A stretch of DNA of 64,000 bases from Rugalucina vietnamica (lineage: Eukaryota; Mollusca; Bivalvia; Lucinida; Lucinidae). Both the position numbers and the translations under genes were made by a program. The stretch's first letter is position 1. The number at the start of each line of letters is the position of its first letter. This document shows, piece by piece, positions 36,235-47,710 of this stretch. The DNA lies in contig OZ024884.1 in NCBI GenBank assembly GCA_964017185.1, positions 12,687,548 through 12,751,547 of the forward strand, in the 5' to 3' direction. The notes beneath the pieces are model-generated. The model was not told the DNA's origin. It worked only from the letters and a program-made list of their open reading frames with translations, and did no database searches.

Positions 36235-36737
36235 AACGCCTCTTTGTTTGACAATACACTGTGTATATTTCTGTTTCGCGGGATGTGGTGTTTTGATACC
36301 GGCCGATCGTTTTCCTGGGCGTTCTTAGGCAACAATTCAAATAAATATTGACAGTTTCTAATAAAATTATGTCTATTTGAAAATCAATCATTTTACAATT
36401 ATGATCGTTTGACCGTTAAAGGCTTTATCACTCACAAGTGTATATAATTAATACGGCCTTTATTGAATATTTTGAATAATTAATTGTCTATAATTTCAAT
36501 TTCGCAAATCTTTCATTATAACCAATAATAAGAATTTCTTAAAACAAAGAAAATGGGAAAAGGGTTAGAACAAACGTAGATGTTCTAAATGATTTTTCTT
36601 CTTCTTTTTATTTGTGGAAAAGTATCATACCAGTGCTTTGCATAACCAAAGTGGACAAATGCGTGTACACCAAATAGTTTTTGACTGGACAGTAAATAAA
36701 GGTACCGTTTACGAAAAGTTATTTTTTTATTTTTTTT

Positions 36738-36975
36738 TTTTTAATTCAGTTTTACGTCCCTTTCAAGATTATTTCAGCTCATATGAGACGGGCCAATCAG
36801 TAGGTGGGGGCGAAAACGGGAGAACCCCGAGAAAAACCACCTGACACACCCGCAAGCAGAACTTGGCTTGTCTCACATGTGGCCAAAGCGGGGCTCGAAC
36901 CCACACCAGACACAGCGGTGAGATGATCTTGTTATTAAGAAACAGCGCTCTTAACCGCTCGGCCACGGGAGGCGC
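36738..36975 (-). mobile_element. SINE family 2, reverse copy (full head)
   Basis: Ends on the plus strand as CGCTCTTAACCGCTCGGCCA CGGGAGGC, i.e. the minus strand opens with the tRNA-Leu/Ser-like GGCCGAGCGGTTAAGAGCG A box. The reverse B box is GGGGCTCGAACCC. The body is CATATGAGACGGGCCAATCA. Confidence 0.8.
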
Positions 36976-37270
36976 CAAACGAAAAGTAAAGTAACTAAAG
37001 CTACATGTACAGTAATATCTCACTGGAATGCGACAACTGGAGACTAGTTTGAAAGACAAGTTCCTGACAATTTGGTGAGAAAGATATGCAATATTAAAGC
37101 ATTTTCACGCTTCACCTCATTGAATGGACATTTATACGACAATTTCGCGAATTTCAACCGGAGTTAATAGTCGCGAGACACTCGTATTCGCGAGACAGTC
37201 GTGATACATTATCCAGAATGTCGTGCGATAGTCATGAGCCATTCATGAGGTTGTCTTTTGACATTCTGAT

Positions 37271-37310
37271 GTGGCGAAAACAAAGGGGCTGATCAGCTGT
37301 GCAGTTAATG
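37271..37310. mobile_element. MITE family A fragment (copy 18)
   Basis: GGCGAAAACAAAGGGGCTGA TCAGCTGTGCAGTTA is one arm of the family A stem. The rest is absent. It is the only family A trace right of 32 kb. Confidence 0.6.
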
Positions 37311-37831
37311 TCGCTTACTTTTATTTATTTTTTTTTTTCGAACAATTATTCTTGTTCTCAAGACTTGCGCACTCATGCGAGTGTCGCGATTTGTCTAACT
37401 GTAAATTCGCCGAAATTTTGCGGCGACAGAATCGCGAGGGATTCGCGACATGTTCGCGGCGGTTTCGCGAATATTTTGTCGCATTAAATTCTTATAAATA
37501 TTGAAAACTTACAATTTCTTTCGCGAACCGTTGGCGACTACAGTACATGTAGTTCGCGACACATGAAAATTTCATTTCGCATGAATGTCGTTAGACAGTT
37601 TCTCTACACAATGATTTTTCACTACACAATGATTATTCACAAAACATTCGCAAGACTGTCTCATACCAATGATACAAGGGCTTATTTCTCTACATAACAG
37701 TTAGTGAAAACATAAGTAACTTTTTTGTAAGGCAAATACGAAAACACCCATGCAATTGACAGCGATTTTTTCAAGCTGTGAAACTTAAAAATTTTGTCAG
37801 AAAAAAGAAGGATATTTTTAATATAGTTGCT

Positions 37832-37999
37832 CAAAACATTGATTGTGGGTACAATTTCCCATTGTGCGGTTCTAACGTTTACCCACAATCTATGTTTTGA
37901 GCAAAAATAAGAAAAATATAAAAAAAAATTCTACTGAAAATTTTAAATTTTCAAAACTCAAAGAATCTCTGTATAGTGCGTGGTCATGTTTTCGTATTG
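37832..37999. mobile_element. MITE family B, copy 5 (right part)
   Basis: AAAACATTGATTGTGGGTAC .. GGTCATGTTTTCGTATTG, with a short central stem and the left part missing. Confidence 0.7.
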
Positions 38000-38385
38000 T
38001 AAGTAATTTTTTGTCAGACAAATACTGAGAGGGTCGTTGTCAGGTTGTAAATTTGTAAGCTCAAGATTTTAAGACAAGCAAATAAAAAAGTACATATAAA
38101 CTGATTGTCAGTACATGTATTAAATTTTCTGCTTTCTGGAGAAACTGCCACATTATTTTTATTTATTATATGGCAAGTGATGAAATATAGAGAAATATGT
38201 CTTAAATATAGCCAATATTTGAAAAAGTTATATTTTCACATGTGAAAACTATAAAAAAGTTAAATGTGAAAATATAAGATTTGGGAATACGCAAATTACG
38301 ATTCCACCGTTTCATTTCTAATTTATACATAACTAAATTTTATAATCTATGCTATTGTTGACGCAATGAACGTTCACACACAATA

Positions 38386-38445
38386 GCGACGTAATGACGT
38401 GACGTAATGACGTCATTTAAGATTTTGACGTCATATGCTTTAGCG
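38386..38445. promoter_or_regulatory. Cluster of CRE-like TGACGT motifs
   Basis: Four TGACGT cores in about 60 bp, including two TGACGTCA-type sites (near 38408 and 38436). It lies 1.2-1.6 kb upstream of the neuropeptide gene. A CREB/ATF enhancer role is only an inference. Confidence 0.3.
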
Positions 38446-38486
38446 CGCAACGTTACAATGACTACATGCAATATAATAAAAAGAAA

Positions 38487-38642
38487 ATTCAAGTTTTTGT
38501 CGTGAATATGAGTTTTATTTCATCTCGTGAAGTGAAAAATTATATATTTCATTCGTGCCTTCGGCACTCATGAAATAGATCTATATTTTTTTTTCACTTC
38601 ACTCAATGAAATAAAACTCATATTCACTCCAAAAACTTGAAT
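38487..38642. repeat. Long palindrome, about 65-bp arms
   Basis: ATTCAAGTTTTTGTCGTGAA pairs with the complement ending AAAAACTTGAAT. GAGTTTTATTTCAT and ATGAAATAAAACTC match, as do the TTCACTTC/GAAGTGAA inner parts around GTGCCTTCGGCAC. Probably a fold-back MITE. Confidence 0.82.
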
Positions 38643-38654
38643 ATCCTCTATTTA

Positions 38655-38907
38655 TTTTTTTCATTCAGTTTAACGTCCCTTTCAAGATTATTTCAGCTCA
38701 TATGAGACGGGCCAATCAGTAGGTGGGGCGAAAACGGGAGAACCCCGAGAAAAACCACCTGACACACCCGCAAGCAGAACTTGGCTTGTCTCACATGTGG
38801 CCAGAGCGGGGCTCGAACCCAAACCAGACACAGCGGTGAGATGATCGAATGGTTAAGTGCAGTAATGAAATATCAGCGCTCTTAACCACTCAGCCACGGG
38901 GGCCGCC
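38655..38907 (-). mobile_element. SINE family 2, reverse copy
   Basis: Nearly identical to 36738-36975 and ends CTCTTAACCACTCAGCCACG on the plus strand. An insertion of about 20 bp lies before the A-box end. Confidence 0.8.
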
Positions 38908-39040
38908 GAAACTGCCACTTTTCATAGTTATTATGTTTATAGTTATTATGTTATGAAAGTCCAGAATGAATGAATTGGTAATTTGACGCCATCTTATTTG
39001 AAATTGCAATTCATCATGAACGATGTCGATGCACCTGCTT

Positions 39041-39236
39041 CATCACGAAAACATGTCTGTGCTTGAACCCCACTTCTATATAGCAAACATGGGGTTTGCA
39101 GGGGTATACCTGATAAAAACAACAAATCCTGGGTTTATGGCATGAGTAATATCAAAAATTTTCTCCTGAAAATTTTCAATTTTTGACAACTAAGGAAAAA
39201 TCAGTATAGTTATCACATGGGCATGTTTTCGTAATG
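39041..39236. mobile_element. MITE family B, copy 6 (short)
   Basis: CATCACGAAAACATGTCTGT .. GGGCATGTTTTCGTAATG with the central palindrome deleted. Confidence 0.72.
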
Positions 39237-39617
39237 TAATATCGGCGAAGAAGCTACATACATGTATATATTGGCTTCATGTCGACTTTTCGGTAACGTG
39301 CGGTGTGACTTCATCGTCTGGAAGTTACTCATTCATTTCACAGACCGATTCGCGACAGACCAAATTAAAAAGCACAGAGAAAGATTCTCTCGCGAACGGG
39401 TTCATTATTTTGTAACTCCAAAAACGTCTTAATTGGCCAAAAATAGGTTTACGTCTATCGGGTATCAATTTGAGATATCAGATATCAATTTCATCAACTT
39501 CGCAGTGTGAATCCCAAGATCTTGTATTTTCTGATTATTATTTAACTGTAATGGCTGTGAAACACCTGATCACTAATTACATTACAGGTTTTTTTTCTCC
39601 TACAGTGAACAACGTCC

Positions 39618-39677
39618 TTATATAAAAAGAAAAACTTGCCACAAAATGCATTGATCAAAAAGTGGACATTTGAAGAG
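39618..39677 (+). promoter_or_regulatory. TATA box and candidate 5' UTR exon of neuropeptide gene
   Basis: TTATATAAAAAG at about 39618-39629 is a good TATA box. A start about 28-30 bp on would give a short leader exon ending at GAG|GTAAGG (39677/39678). The next plausible acceptor is AAATTTCAG at 39980, 48 nt upstream of the ATG. TATA plus a small leader exon is common for neuropeptide genes. Inferred, not measured. Confidence 0.4.
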
Positions 39678-40028
39678 GTAAGGTTAATATTTAAGATTCT
39701 CTGTGCATATTTTCTGCTCTCTCTGCCAATATATTTGGTTGCACAAAAATGAATCAGGTCTTCATGTCAATAATAATATTATTAAGATCGTATGTTGATA
39801 GGCAAGTACATTCAGATACTAAATGCTGTTTTACATTTTGTTAATTAAACAGGGGGACCGAATGCAGAGCGATTTATTTAAAAACTATTCAGATATATTT
39901 TACTTGATCCCAGTCTACATTTGTAAGGAGCATAATTTAACATGAAAGTGTCTTACAAACACATGGATGATAAATTTCAGATTACGCAAGTATTGTTAGA
40001 GCATTAAAGATTAACAATACATACGACG

Positions 40029-40534
40029 ATGGTGATAGCGGTCCACCTTGCCTTATTCCAAGTGATCGTATTTAGTGCATTTTGTACGAGATTCACATTT
40101 GCAAAACAAAAACAAAATGTATTTGATAGGAACTCAGTTGGAAGGTTAAGTGTGGGTTTCGGAAAAAGGACCAGTAACCTTCAAGCCAGTGAAGTGAAAA
40201 ATTCTGGAAAAACCACAAGAGAATCAGAAGAATCTACGGATGCCGATGACACCGTTTTATTTAATCACATTTTAGACAGGTTGAGTTATGGTTATGGTAA
40301 AAGAGCGACGGATATTTATAAATCTTTGCAAGCTAAAGGTGTTTATGAACTGCCAAAGAGATCAACACCTGGCCCTTATACGACTGACGATATCTTGAGA
40401 CAAAGACTGATTGATGTTTTAGTTAACAACATCAAGCAGACCCCAGACTTCTCAACAATAGATAACTATGCGTGGAATAATGAACAAGATGAATTATCAA
40501 ACGACTATTATGATGGCTACGAAGACCCAATCAG
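40029..40534 (+). CDS. Neuropeptide precursor, allatotropin-like (first coding exon)
   Basis: The ATG at 40029 starts a clear signal peptide (hydrophobic LALFQVIVFSAF, likely cut after FTFA). Dibasic sites then release amidated peptides: NVFDRNSVGRLSVGFGKR (amide on Phe) and, about 45 residues later, FNHILDRLSYGYGKR (amide on Tyr). A third PKR site follows. Both peptides end R-L-S-x-G-[F/Y]-amide. The first has the F..NS..R...GF-amide spacing of lophotrochozoan allatotropin, but with changes, and two copies are unusual. The remainder is an acidic spacer (NNEQDELSNDYYDGYEDP). The exon ends at CAG|GTAAGG (40534/40535) two bases into a codon, so the apparent stop is intronic. It acts as a secreted peptide hormone or transmitter; the receptor is unknown. 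Certain as a peptide precursor, tentative as allatotropin. Confidence 0.8.
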
Positions 40535-43015
40535 GTAAGGATCATCCTTTTCTAAATTCCTGCATTTGAATCATGTGTACTCAATTTTCTCTTATGCGCA
40601 TAGTAAAGCGCAGAGAAAACGAGTATGAGCTTACTAGATGTACGAAGGTAGTCCCAAAATAGCGTTTTTACTTTTGCTAAAAAAAAAAAACAACAACAAA
40701 AAAAAAACTCAGACTGTATATTATGAATCCAATAAACTTTGTATCATATGATTATGCTCCTGTGTGTAATACATTGTTCAATGATGGATGGAATCGCTTG
40801 TAACATAACCAATTTATATGCCCTTATGTGAAGGGGTGTAGATGCATGCGGAGCACGCCAAAATTCTGCTTTGAAATTCCTCTAGGGGAAAAGCGAGATT
40901 TTGTTAATCTGTGATTACCTGTTAAATTTCACAAAAAGCAATACTATCTCGAGGTGTGACTTTTCAAAGCATAATCTGGAAAATTTGACAGGTCTGCCAC
41001 CATCATACTTTATTTCTTAGAAAAATTGTTCAGCCCACCTAACGTATATTGTCAGAAAAATTTGACGTTCTAAGAATTAAACGGCGCAAAAATAGCACTG
41101 TCAAGAGTTTTGGGAAAACTTATAAAATAGCGTCCGTCAATGTAACAAATGCCTAAAACATGTTAGATCAGCTGGCTAACTGTCACTCCGCTCCACTTCG
41201 GTACCTTGTTCCACTTCCCTGACAGCTTTTAAAACAATGTCGAACTGATGGCGGATTTTGTAAGTGACTTGCAGCAATGTTATATTTTGCTATAAATCGT
41301 ATTATGTTTGTTATGTATTTGTACCAGTACCGAAGATCTTCCACTAAACACGTAAATTGCCTAAAACTATTAAATTAATATAGAACCCCCCCCCCCAGGG
41401 GGGGGGGTAATGGGTATGTATGTGCCACCCTATGTTGAAAAGAAGGTGGCTTATTACGGAGCTGATCAAACAGAAAAAGTGGGTGCTTTCAGAGCTGAAA
41501 GAACGGGAAAAGTTGTTCCTTTAGAGCTGATCGAACTGGGAAAAATGGGTGATTTCAGAAAAAGTGGGTGCTTTTAGAGCTAATCGAAATGAAAAAAAGT
41601 ATGTGCAGTCAGAGCTAATAAAACTAAAAAAGGGGGATTTACCGCGACACATACCCGTACTGCTTTAATATGGGAGTACCCCTTCCGGGAGAAAAACAAA
41701 TGATTTTCGACTTTGAGTCGCTAATTCTACAGTAGTCTCCCCTGATCTATTTATACTCATCTTTGAAATTTTTCATAAAAAAAAAACGAAGTATTCTGCT
41801 TACTTTAACAACTAGAATATTTATAACTTGTCATATATGCAAGAAAAGATCTAACATATGTTAAAATAACACAGTTTTGCTGAATTTTCATTTTCGACCA
41901 AGGCGCCGAATACATCCAATTTCCGTCGGTATGGAATACCGATAGAAATATTCCGTCTAAAACGTGTCACCAGTGAGGGTTTTTCATGCAAAATCTGGCA
42001 CAAAAGTTATTTCAAGACATGTTCAACATCGTCAATTTTATCTAAGCTTTTAATTTTCACTGTTCCTTATTTTAAAGGAAAACTAGTTTCTCGTATGACA
42101 TCTACATGTAATATTTCACTTTATTTTGTATGTAATAGCTATCTTAGTAGAAATTTCGACCATAATTTAAATAAAGGAGGTTTATCAATGATAAGTTTTG
42201 TGATCTTTATGACATCACACTGGACTATCGTACAGTCAATCAAATCGGAGCTTCACATACTGTACGAAAATTATCAGTTAGCTGCTGACTACCAAGCCAT
42301 ATAAACGTGTAATTTTCTATGGTTTGACTAGGAATAACTGTATTTGAGAGGTAGCAGACTTTTCGTTCAACATTTACTTCCATTTGTGACCAACAAACAA
42401 CTGTATCTACACAAGAGTACTATTTTTCCTGTTGCATCATTGATTTCTTTCACTTTCGACTGTCATGAGCCACGAAATTTAGCTTCTTATCTTTCATCAA
42501 ACCATTTTTCATAGTTTTTAAACAAACGGAACGATAAAGTGATTCTTATACTTCAATCCCCAATGCCTACCCTAGAGCTCTGCCGCCATCAGGTCCAATT
42601 TATCCAGTTTTCTGCAAATTCATTTTTAGTAAACGATTAGCTGCGAATCTTGTTACTGCAAAGTGAATGTTAAAATCTGTGTAAACTTATAAATAATATG
42701 CTTGAAAATCGTCACATAAGCGAAGGCAAGGAACTGATACAATCCATTTTAGACAAACCAGGTTTGTTATTAAACCAATTATATAGCTTATCGGATTAAG
42801 AAACAGAGATAGCATTCTTATAAATTCATATAAGCAAGTATGCCAAGTCGCCGCCTTGTGGTTTGCATTGTTCCATTTGATCGTTATATAGTCGATTGGA
42901 AACCAAATTTGGACGAGGTTACGAAATGACTTAATTGCAAATCTATATGACGTATTCTGTTTACATTTGCAGAAGTATTACCGGTTTGGTCGTGTGTCTG
43001 TCCGTTGAGAAATCA
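40535..43015. other. Likely intron of neuropeptide gene; no exon proven
   Basis: It begins at the donor. It includes a CCCC/GGGG run at about 41387-41408 and a degenerate tandem repeat (AGAGCTGATCGAACTGGGAA-type) at about 41455-41640. A strong acceptor, TTCTGTTTACATTTGCAG, ends at about 42973. Read in phase with 40534 it gives 15 more codons and then TGA, ending at the RTE fragment. It could be the next exon, cut by the RTE insertion. Unproven. Confidence 0.4.
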
Positions 43016-43540
43016 TGTTGAGCACAGTCATGGTCCACTCACAGGAAAGGATGGCTCATTCCGGTTCTGTAAAAAATGTATCCATGTTATGTGCATAGAG
43101 GAGTTCATCTGGGAGGGAGATGCCTCTGTGGTTGTCACAGACTTGAGGATTCCCTTTCCGCTTGTACATGTGGATTATGGATGCATCATGCATCCTCAAA
43201 TTCTTGTGGGATAACCGCCTTCCCCCACATACAATGAAACATCTATTTCAGTTTCTCTGCCATGGGTAGTCCCCCAGCCTTATAGACCACGGTTGGAATT
43301 GCATCTGCACCTGGAGCTTTGCCAGATGGCAGTTCAAACAGTACATTGCACTCTATCTGTGGAAGTCTGTCGATTACATCCTCATTGATGCTTGATGGTC
43401 GATTCAGCACACTATTGAAGTGTTCTGCCCACCTTTCCAAGATATCCTCTTTATCTGTGAGAAGAGTGCTTCCATCTACATTGAGCAATGTGATGGCTCC
43501 AGAGCTTTTTGGTCCATCAATGAAGGTTTTCATGTCATGT
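43016..43540 (-). pseudogene. RTE-type LINE fragment, downstream part
   Basis: Minus strand: GPKSSGAITLLNVDGSTLLT, DILERWAEHFNSVLNRPSSI, SGKAPGADAIP and GGLPMAEKL, then (after a small deletion and a 7-bp duplication) a degraded IPQEF..SIIH..KRKGNPQVCDNHRG. This is the start of an RTE-clade reverse transcriptase. It continues from 46370-45905 on the other side of the Penelope-like insertion. Frameshifted and dead. Confidence 0.8.
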
Positions 43541-44470
43541 CAGAATGTGTGCGACGCATTGTCCTATCTCCTTGATAATATTTATATTAGATTTGGGACC
43601 AAGTTATACAAACAAATTATTGGAATTCCGATGGGTACAAATTGCGCACCTCTCGTAGCTGATTTATTTTTATACTGCTACGAAAGAGATTTCATGGAAT
43701 CTCTTAACCATGATAATCAAGCTGATGTTATCGAGGCTTTTAATTCCACATCTAGGTACCTCGATGACCTTTTGAACACTGACAACCCTTATTTTGAAGG
43801 TATGGTCAATCAAATTTATCCACCTGAACTTCAGTTGAACAAAGCCAATGTCTCAGATACCGAAGCCCCCTTTTTAGATCTACATCTTTCTGTTGCAAAT
43901 GGATTTGTTTCTTCTAAAATTTATGATAAGCGCGATGACTTTGATTTTGATATAGTAAATTTTCCTTTTTTGGATGGTGACGTTCCTCGTCGTGCTTCTT
44001 ATGGTGTATACATTTCGCAACTTATTAGGTTTGCTAGAGTCTGCAATCATGTAACGTTACAGACTTCAACGCTCGAAATAAATGTTTAACGGCAAAACTT
44101 CTCCAACAGGGCTATCGGTATCATAAACTTCGAAAAACCTTTTCTAAATTTTATCGTAGACACTATGAATTGATTTCCAAATATAATGTTGGGTTAAAGA
44201 CGCTTTTAAGTGAGGGCCTTTCGGAACTTGAATTTTATGGTGACTTAGTTTACAAATTTAAGAAACTTATAGGAATTAATGATTTTTCTTTTCAGTTCAG
44301 AAAAATCATAACACGTTACAGACGTATAGGTTATAACTTGAATGTCATGCGACAGTCTGCATGCTTAGTTTTTAACCCAATCATGGTTGATAACTATGCT
44401 GCCTTCTTTAGACTCTATGATGGCCCCGACTTAAAGCTATTCATTTTAGTTGGTTGGGGCCGGAACTTCT
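43541..44470 (+). pseudogene. Penelope-like reverse transcriptase (broken)
   Basis: Reads LDNIYIRFGTKLYKQIIGIP, GTNCAPLVADLFLYCYERDF, TSRYLDDLLNTDNPYFEGMV (catalytic YLDD), then APFLDLHLSVANGF and RRASYGVYISQLIRFARVCN. A 5-bp direct duplication (GTAACGTTAC) near 44050-44060 breaks the frame. The following frame carries LISKYNVGLKTLLSEGL, FRKIITRYRRIGYNLNVMRQ and FNPIMVDNYAAFF. About 24 nt are missing after NYAAFF compared with the copy at the window end. The N-terminal part is absent. The call rests on the GIPMGTNCAPL..YLDD pattern and is family-level. Confidence 0.72.
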
Positions 44471-44508
44471 TGTCTGTTGCTTGGCCCACCGGGGTCCAAC
44501 TGGTGTTT

Positions 44509-45356
44509 ATGCCCCCAACCTTGAAAAAGTTGGAAGGGCATATTGCTTTCGGCTTGTCTGTGTGTGTGTGTGTCTGTCTGTGTGTGTGTGTGTTAATTTT
44601 TGAACGGTGAATGCTAGGGTTTTGAAATTTCTTATGCACATTCCTGATGAAAAAATAGTTGACCCATATTTTTTTTCATGTCCGAGTTATTCCCCTTTTC
44701 TGAATTATGTCCCTTTGAAAACAAAATTTGAAAATCTTGTGTGCAAGATATCTCAAAAAGTATTTGAGCTAGAGCCTTGATATTTGGTATACTGGTTGGG
44801 GCTGAGGAGTAGATCACCTGATTAACTTTTGAGAACTTTATCTCAGATTTTGACAAGATTACGGAATTTTGAAATTTTGATTGATTTTTCCACTTTTCGG
44901 TGAAATTTGCAACTTTTAAATAGTGAATGCTAGGGTCTTGAAATTTCATTTACAGATTCCTCATGTAAAAATAGTTGACCAGTATTTTTTTTTATGTCCG
45001 AGTCATGTTCCCTTTTTGAGTTATGTCCCTTTGAAAACAAAATTTGAAAAATCTTGTGTGCAAGATATCTCAAAAAGGGTTTTAGCTAGGGTGGAGAAGA
45101 AGATCACCTGATTAATTTTTGAGGACTTTCCGTCAAATTTTGACAGACTTACGGAATTGTGAAATTTTAACTCCATTTTTAAGTGTGCATCTATTATCAC
45201 TGTTAGTCCTCAAGTTTGCTATTTGTGCCCAGGTCTTCTCTGTTTGCTTACATGATTTTCATTGAAAAATAATGAATGAATGAATCATATAAACTGTGCC
45301 AGGTTAGAGGCAAGCATACAGTTGGGGGCATAGTGTTTTACAAACACTTATTTCTA
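44509..45356. mobile_element. HINE-type element 3, inserted in the Penelope-like copy
   Basis: Left end ATGCCCCCAACCTTGAAAAA, a TGTC/TGTG microsatellite (about 44555-44592), two core units of about 290 bp (GTGAATGCTAGGGTTTTGAA at 44608 and 44924) and right end ACAGTTGGGGGCATAGTG .. TTTCTAG. The sister copy near 63848 (reverse) reads straight across (CTGGTGTTTTTCTTTTGCTC). That is an empty site inside this window; insertion was within a T run, as Helentrons do. Confidence 0.78.
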
Positions 45357-45904
45357 GTTTTCTTTTGCTCCGGAGTTAGTAGGTTATTCGGTGCCCAGGG
45401 ATCTCCATCGTCGGGCAACTTACTCAATCTGTGAGTCCTTGTTTTTGATTCATCAGGATGTTTATCATGATTTATTTGTTTGTTCTTGATGATTCATTGA
45501 CTAGTTAGAGATTCACCACGAGGACCGAAGAACTAACTAAATGTTATGAACCACTGCAAAAGCTGAGGGTGAGGTTAGGATCCTGTAAAACCGGTTTAAG
45601 CCCGCCAGTAACTTTGTGTTACTGATCGTTCCAAGGCGATACTTCTGTGGTGGTTCTTTTTGTTTTATGTCTTGGTGTTTAAAAAAAATTTTGTGCTGTT
45701 GGCGCCTTATGTATGTTTTTATAGTTTTAGTTAAGTTAAGGTAACTGAGTGGCCACCTATTGGGAAAATATCTGCTCATTCGGCTTACGATATGTTTCAT
45801 GGTATAAGTACCTGATTGTTAGTTTGGTTTTTTCCCACCTCGGTTTTTGGAGTGGGAACCTCGTTCTGATTGCGCCTTTTCCTGATCTTTGCCTACTTGT
45901 ACCT

Positions 45905-46370
45905 TTTCAGTACATCTTGAAATTTCTTCATGTCCTCTCTGAATTTCTTCTGTTTTCTTCCTCATCCAGGAATCCTGCACGTCCTTATGCTTAATCTGGG
46001 CTGTCTTACAAATATTTCTATTGCTGTAGGCTGCTTTCTTGGACACAGAGCTAGTATCATAGTGTTGTGCCTTGTGCAATCGGTGTTTTTCTTCAAGAAA
46101 CCTCTAAACTTCGTCATTATTCTCATCAAACCAGTCTTGATGTTTGCGAGATAGATATCCTAAAGTAGTTGCAGTTGAAGAATGAACCATTTTATGCAAA
46201 ACTGTCCAGTTTTCTTCGGGGTCCTCTGAACTGAGATTGATTGCATCCAGTTGGTTGAAAATGTTCGATAAGATAGCTTGTCTAATGCTCTTTGAGACAT
46301 CCAGTCGCTTAGGAGCTTTCTTGCCTTGAGGTCGCCTCGCAGTCTGGATTCTTAGGTTGAGTTGAGCCAC
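45905..46370 (-). pseudogene. RTE-type LINE fragment, upstream part
   Basis: Minus strand: LNLRIQTARRPQGKKAPKRL, ENWTVLHKMVHSSTATTLGY, RKHQDWFDENNDEV, then in another frame HKAQHYDTSSVSKKAAYSN and DSWMRKKTEEIQ. This is the linker between endonuclease and RT in RTE elements. It is broken by at least one frameshift and truncated at 46370. Confidence 0.8.
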
Positions 46371-46429
46371 CCCCTACCTATCTCCATGACTGCTTCATAC
46401 AGTTACAACAAATCATGCTTTTTGCTATA

Positions 46430-47123
46430 CAGTCCAACCTGTCTTAAACAAGCACTGTATTAAGCAAGCGCCTGTCTTAAGCAAGTACTTTCATTTCTTC
46501 CCAATTGATTTTACATGAAAATGAACCTCTATTAAGCAAGCACCTGTCTTACCTGGCCAGAGGCCACTAGTTTCTGACCCAATTTTGGCTTTTATGCAGC
46601 CACTCATTTCATCAATTACATGAAAAAGAAGTATTTTGAGATGGATATTCAAACTCTGTCAGGTGTCAAAATTGTCTTCACACCTTCCAGATGCCATAAT
46701 TCATTGTTTATTGTCTCAAAAGATAATCCTAGACAACTTGTCTGGGAGAATTTAGTGACAAATACCACTGACAGAACAATTACAGTCGTAACAGACTTAC
46801 ACCTTTACAAAATATTCTATATTTACTATTAGTTCCATCTTTTTATTTTTTACTTTTCAATCAAAGCAAATAAAAGTCAAAACTGTTGATTTTAATATGG
46901 TAATTTTTCTAATCAAGATGATAGTGCTTTTTGGCTGTATATGTTTGCAGTTCCTCAGTTACGCATTTTTAATTTTATTATTTATGTCTAGCCAACATGG
47001 TTGAGTTAGGACGCCCACCAGGCCACCCTTCTGTCAGAACATAACCTCTACTAAGCAAGCACCTGTCTTAAGCAAGCGATTTTAGCGTTTCCCTAGACCG
47101 CTTGCTTAAGACAGGTTGGACTG
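46430..47123. mobile_element. TA-flanked TIR element (Tigger/pogo-like ends)
   Basis: CAGTCCAACCTGTCTTAA at 46430 is mirrored by CTTAAGACAGGTTGGACTG ending 47123. Both sides are flanked by TA. Subterminal AAGCAAGCACCTGTCTTA repeats occur inside. No transposase recognised, so probably non-autonomous. Confidence 0.75.
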
Positions 47124-47238
47124 TATGTTGCATTCAAATCATGCAACTTGTTGTAATTTGAATATTACATCATTACATTAGCTTCAATGTTCATATGAAA
47201 TGTAAAGGAGTTAAGTGAACCCATTCAATTTGAGTGTA

Positions 47239-47330
47239 GGACAAAATCCCCCCCCGGACATTATCCCCCCCACTCTTTTTTGTTGACGAGGACAGAATCC
47301 CCCCAGTATATCTTGCAACTAGGACAGAAT
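47239..47330. repeat. Left terminal inverted repeat of outer element
   Basis: GGACAAAATCCCCCCCGGAC .. GCAACTAGGACAGAAT (about 92 bp) is the reverse complement of 56995-57084. The 11-bp direct repeat CATTCAATTTG lies 6 bp outside each end (47222-47232 and 57091-57101), suggesting a Mutator-sized target duplication. Confidence 0.75.
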
Positions 47331-47710
47331 TTCCCCCTACTCCCAGTCAGAATCTCCATAATCATATTGTTACATTTTACAACTATATATCAACTATTTT
47401 TGCATCAAAAAGTTTTTTTTTCATTGTTTGCTAATGACCGGATAATTATGTTGTTTGGTTTTTATTTTTTAAAGAAAGCTGCATCTTAATATGTTATAAT
47501 TACTGCTAATAGTGATAATGAGGTGAGACAAACATCTATGTATTGAGTAATTAACTAAGTTAATATAGTAAAAGGTATCGAAAAATAACCAAATTGTCAT
47601 ATTTAATTTTATCTAATCACCACTTATTACAGTCTACTAAATAATATCTAAATATAAAAAGATTGCTCAATTATTGAAGTACATTCTGTGTGGGAAGGGC
47701 GGGGAATCTG

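Larger units (their letters stand above)
43541..45905 (+). mobile_element. Penelope-like retroelement, 5'-truncated, inserted in RTE
   Basis: It carries the reverse transcriptase C-terminal half and a 3' UTR of about 0.5 kb that also occurs in reverse at 63025-64000. A duplicated target of about 17 bp (TGAAATTTCTTCATGTC / TGAAGGTTTTCATGTC) flanks it. It is itself split by a HINE (44509-45356). No GIY-YIG endonuclease is seen. Confidence 0.7.

Noticed and set aside
36136..36391. Cys-rich or Asn-rich frames
   Set aside because: Read across the (GTT)n microsatellite.
43319..43540. N-terminal 74 aa of the 256-aa plus frame
   Set aside because: Antisense of the RTE fragment fused by chance to the Penelope-like RT frame.
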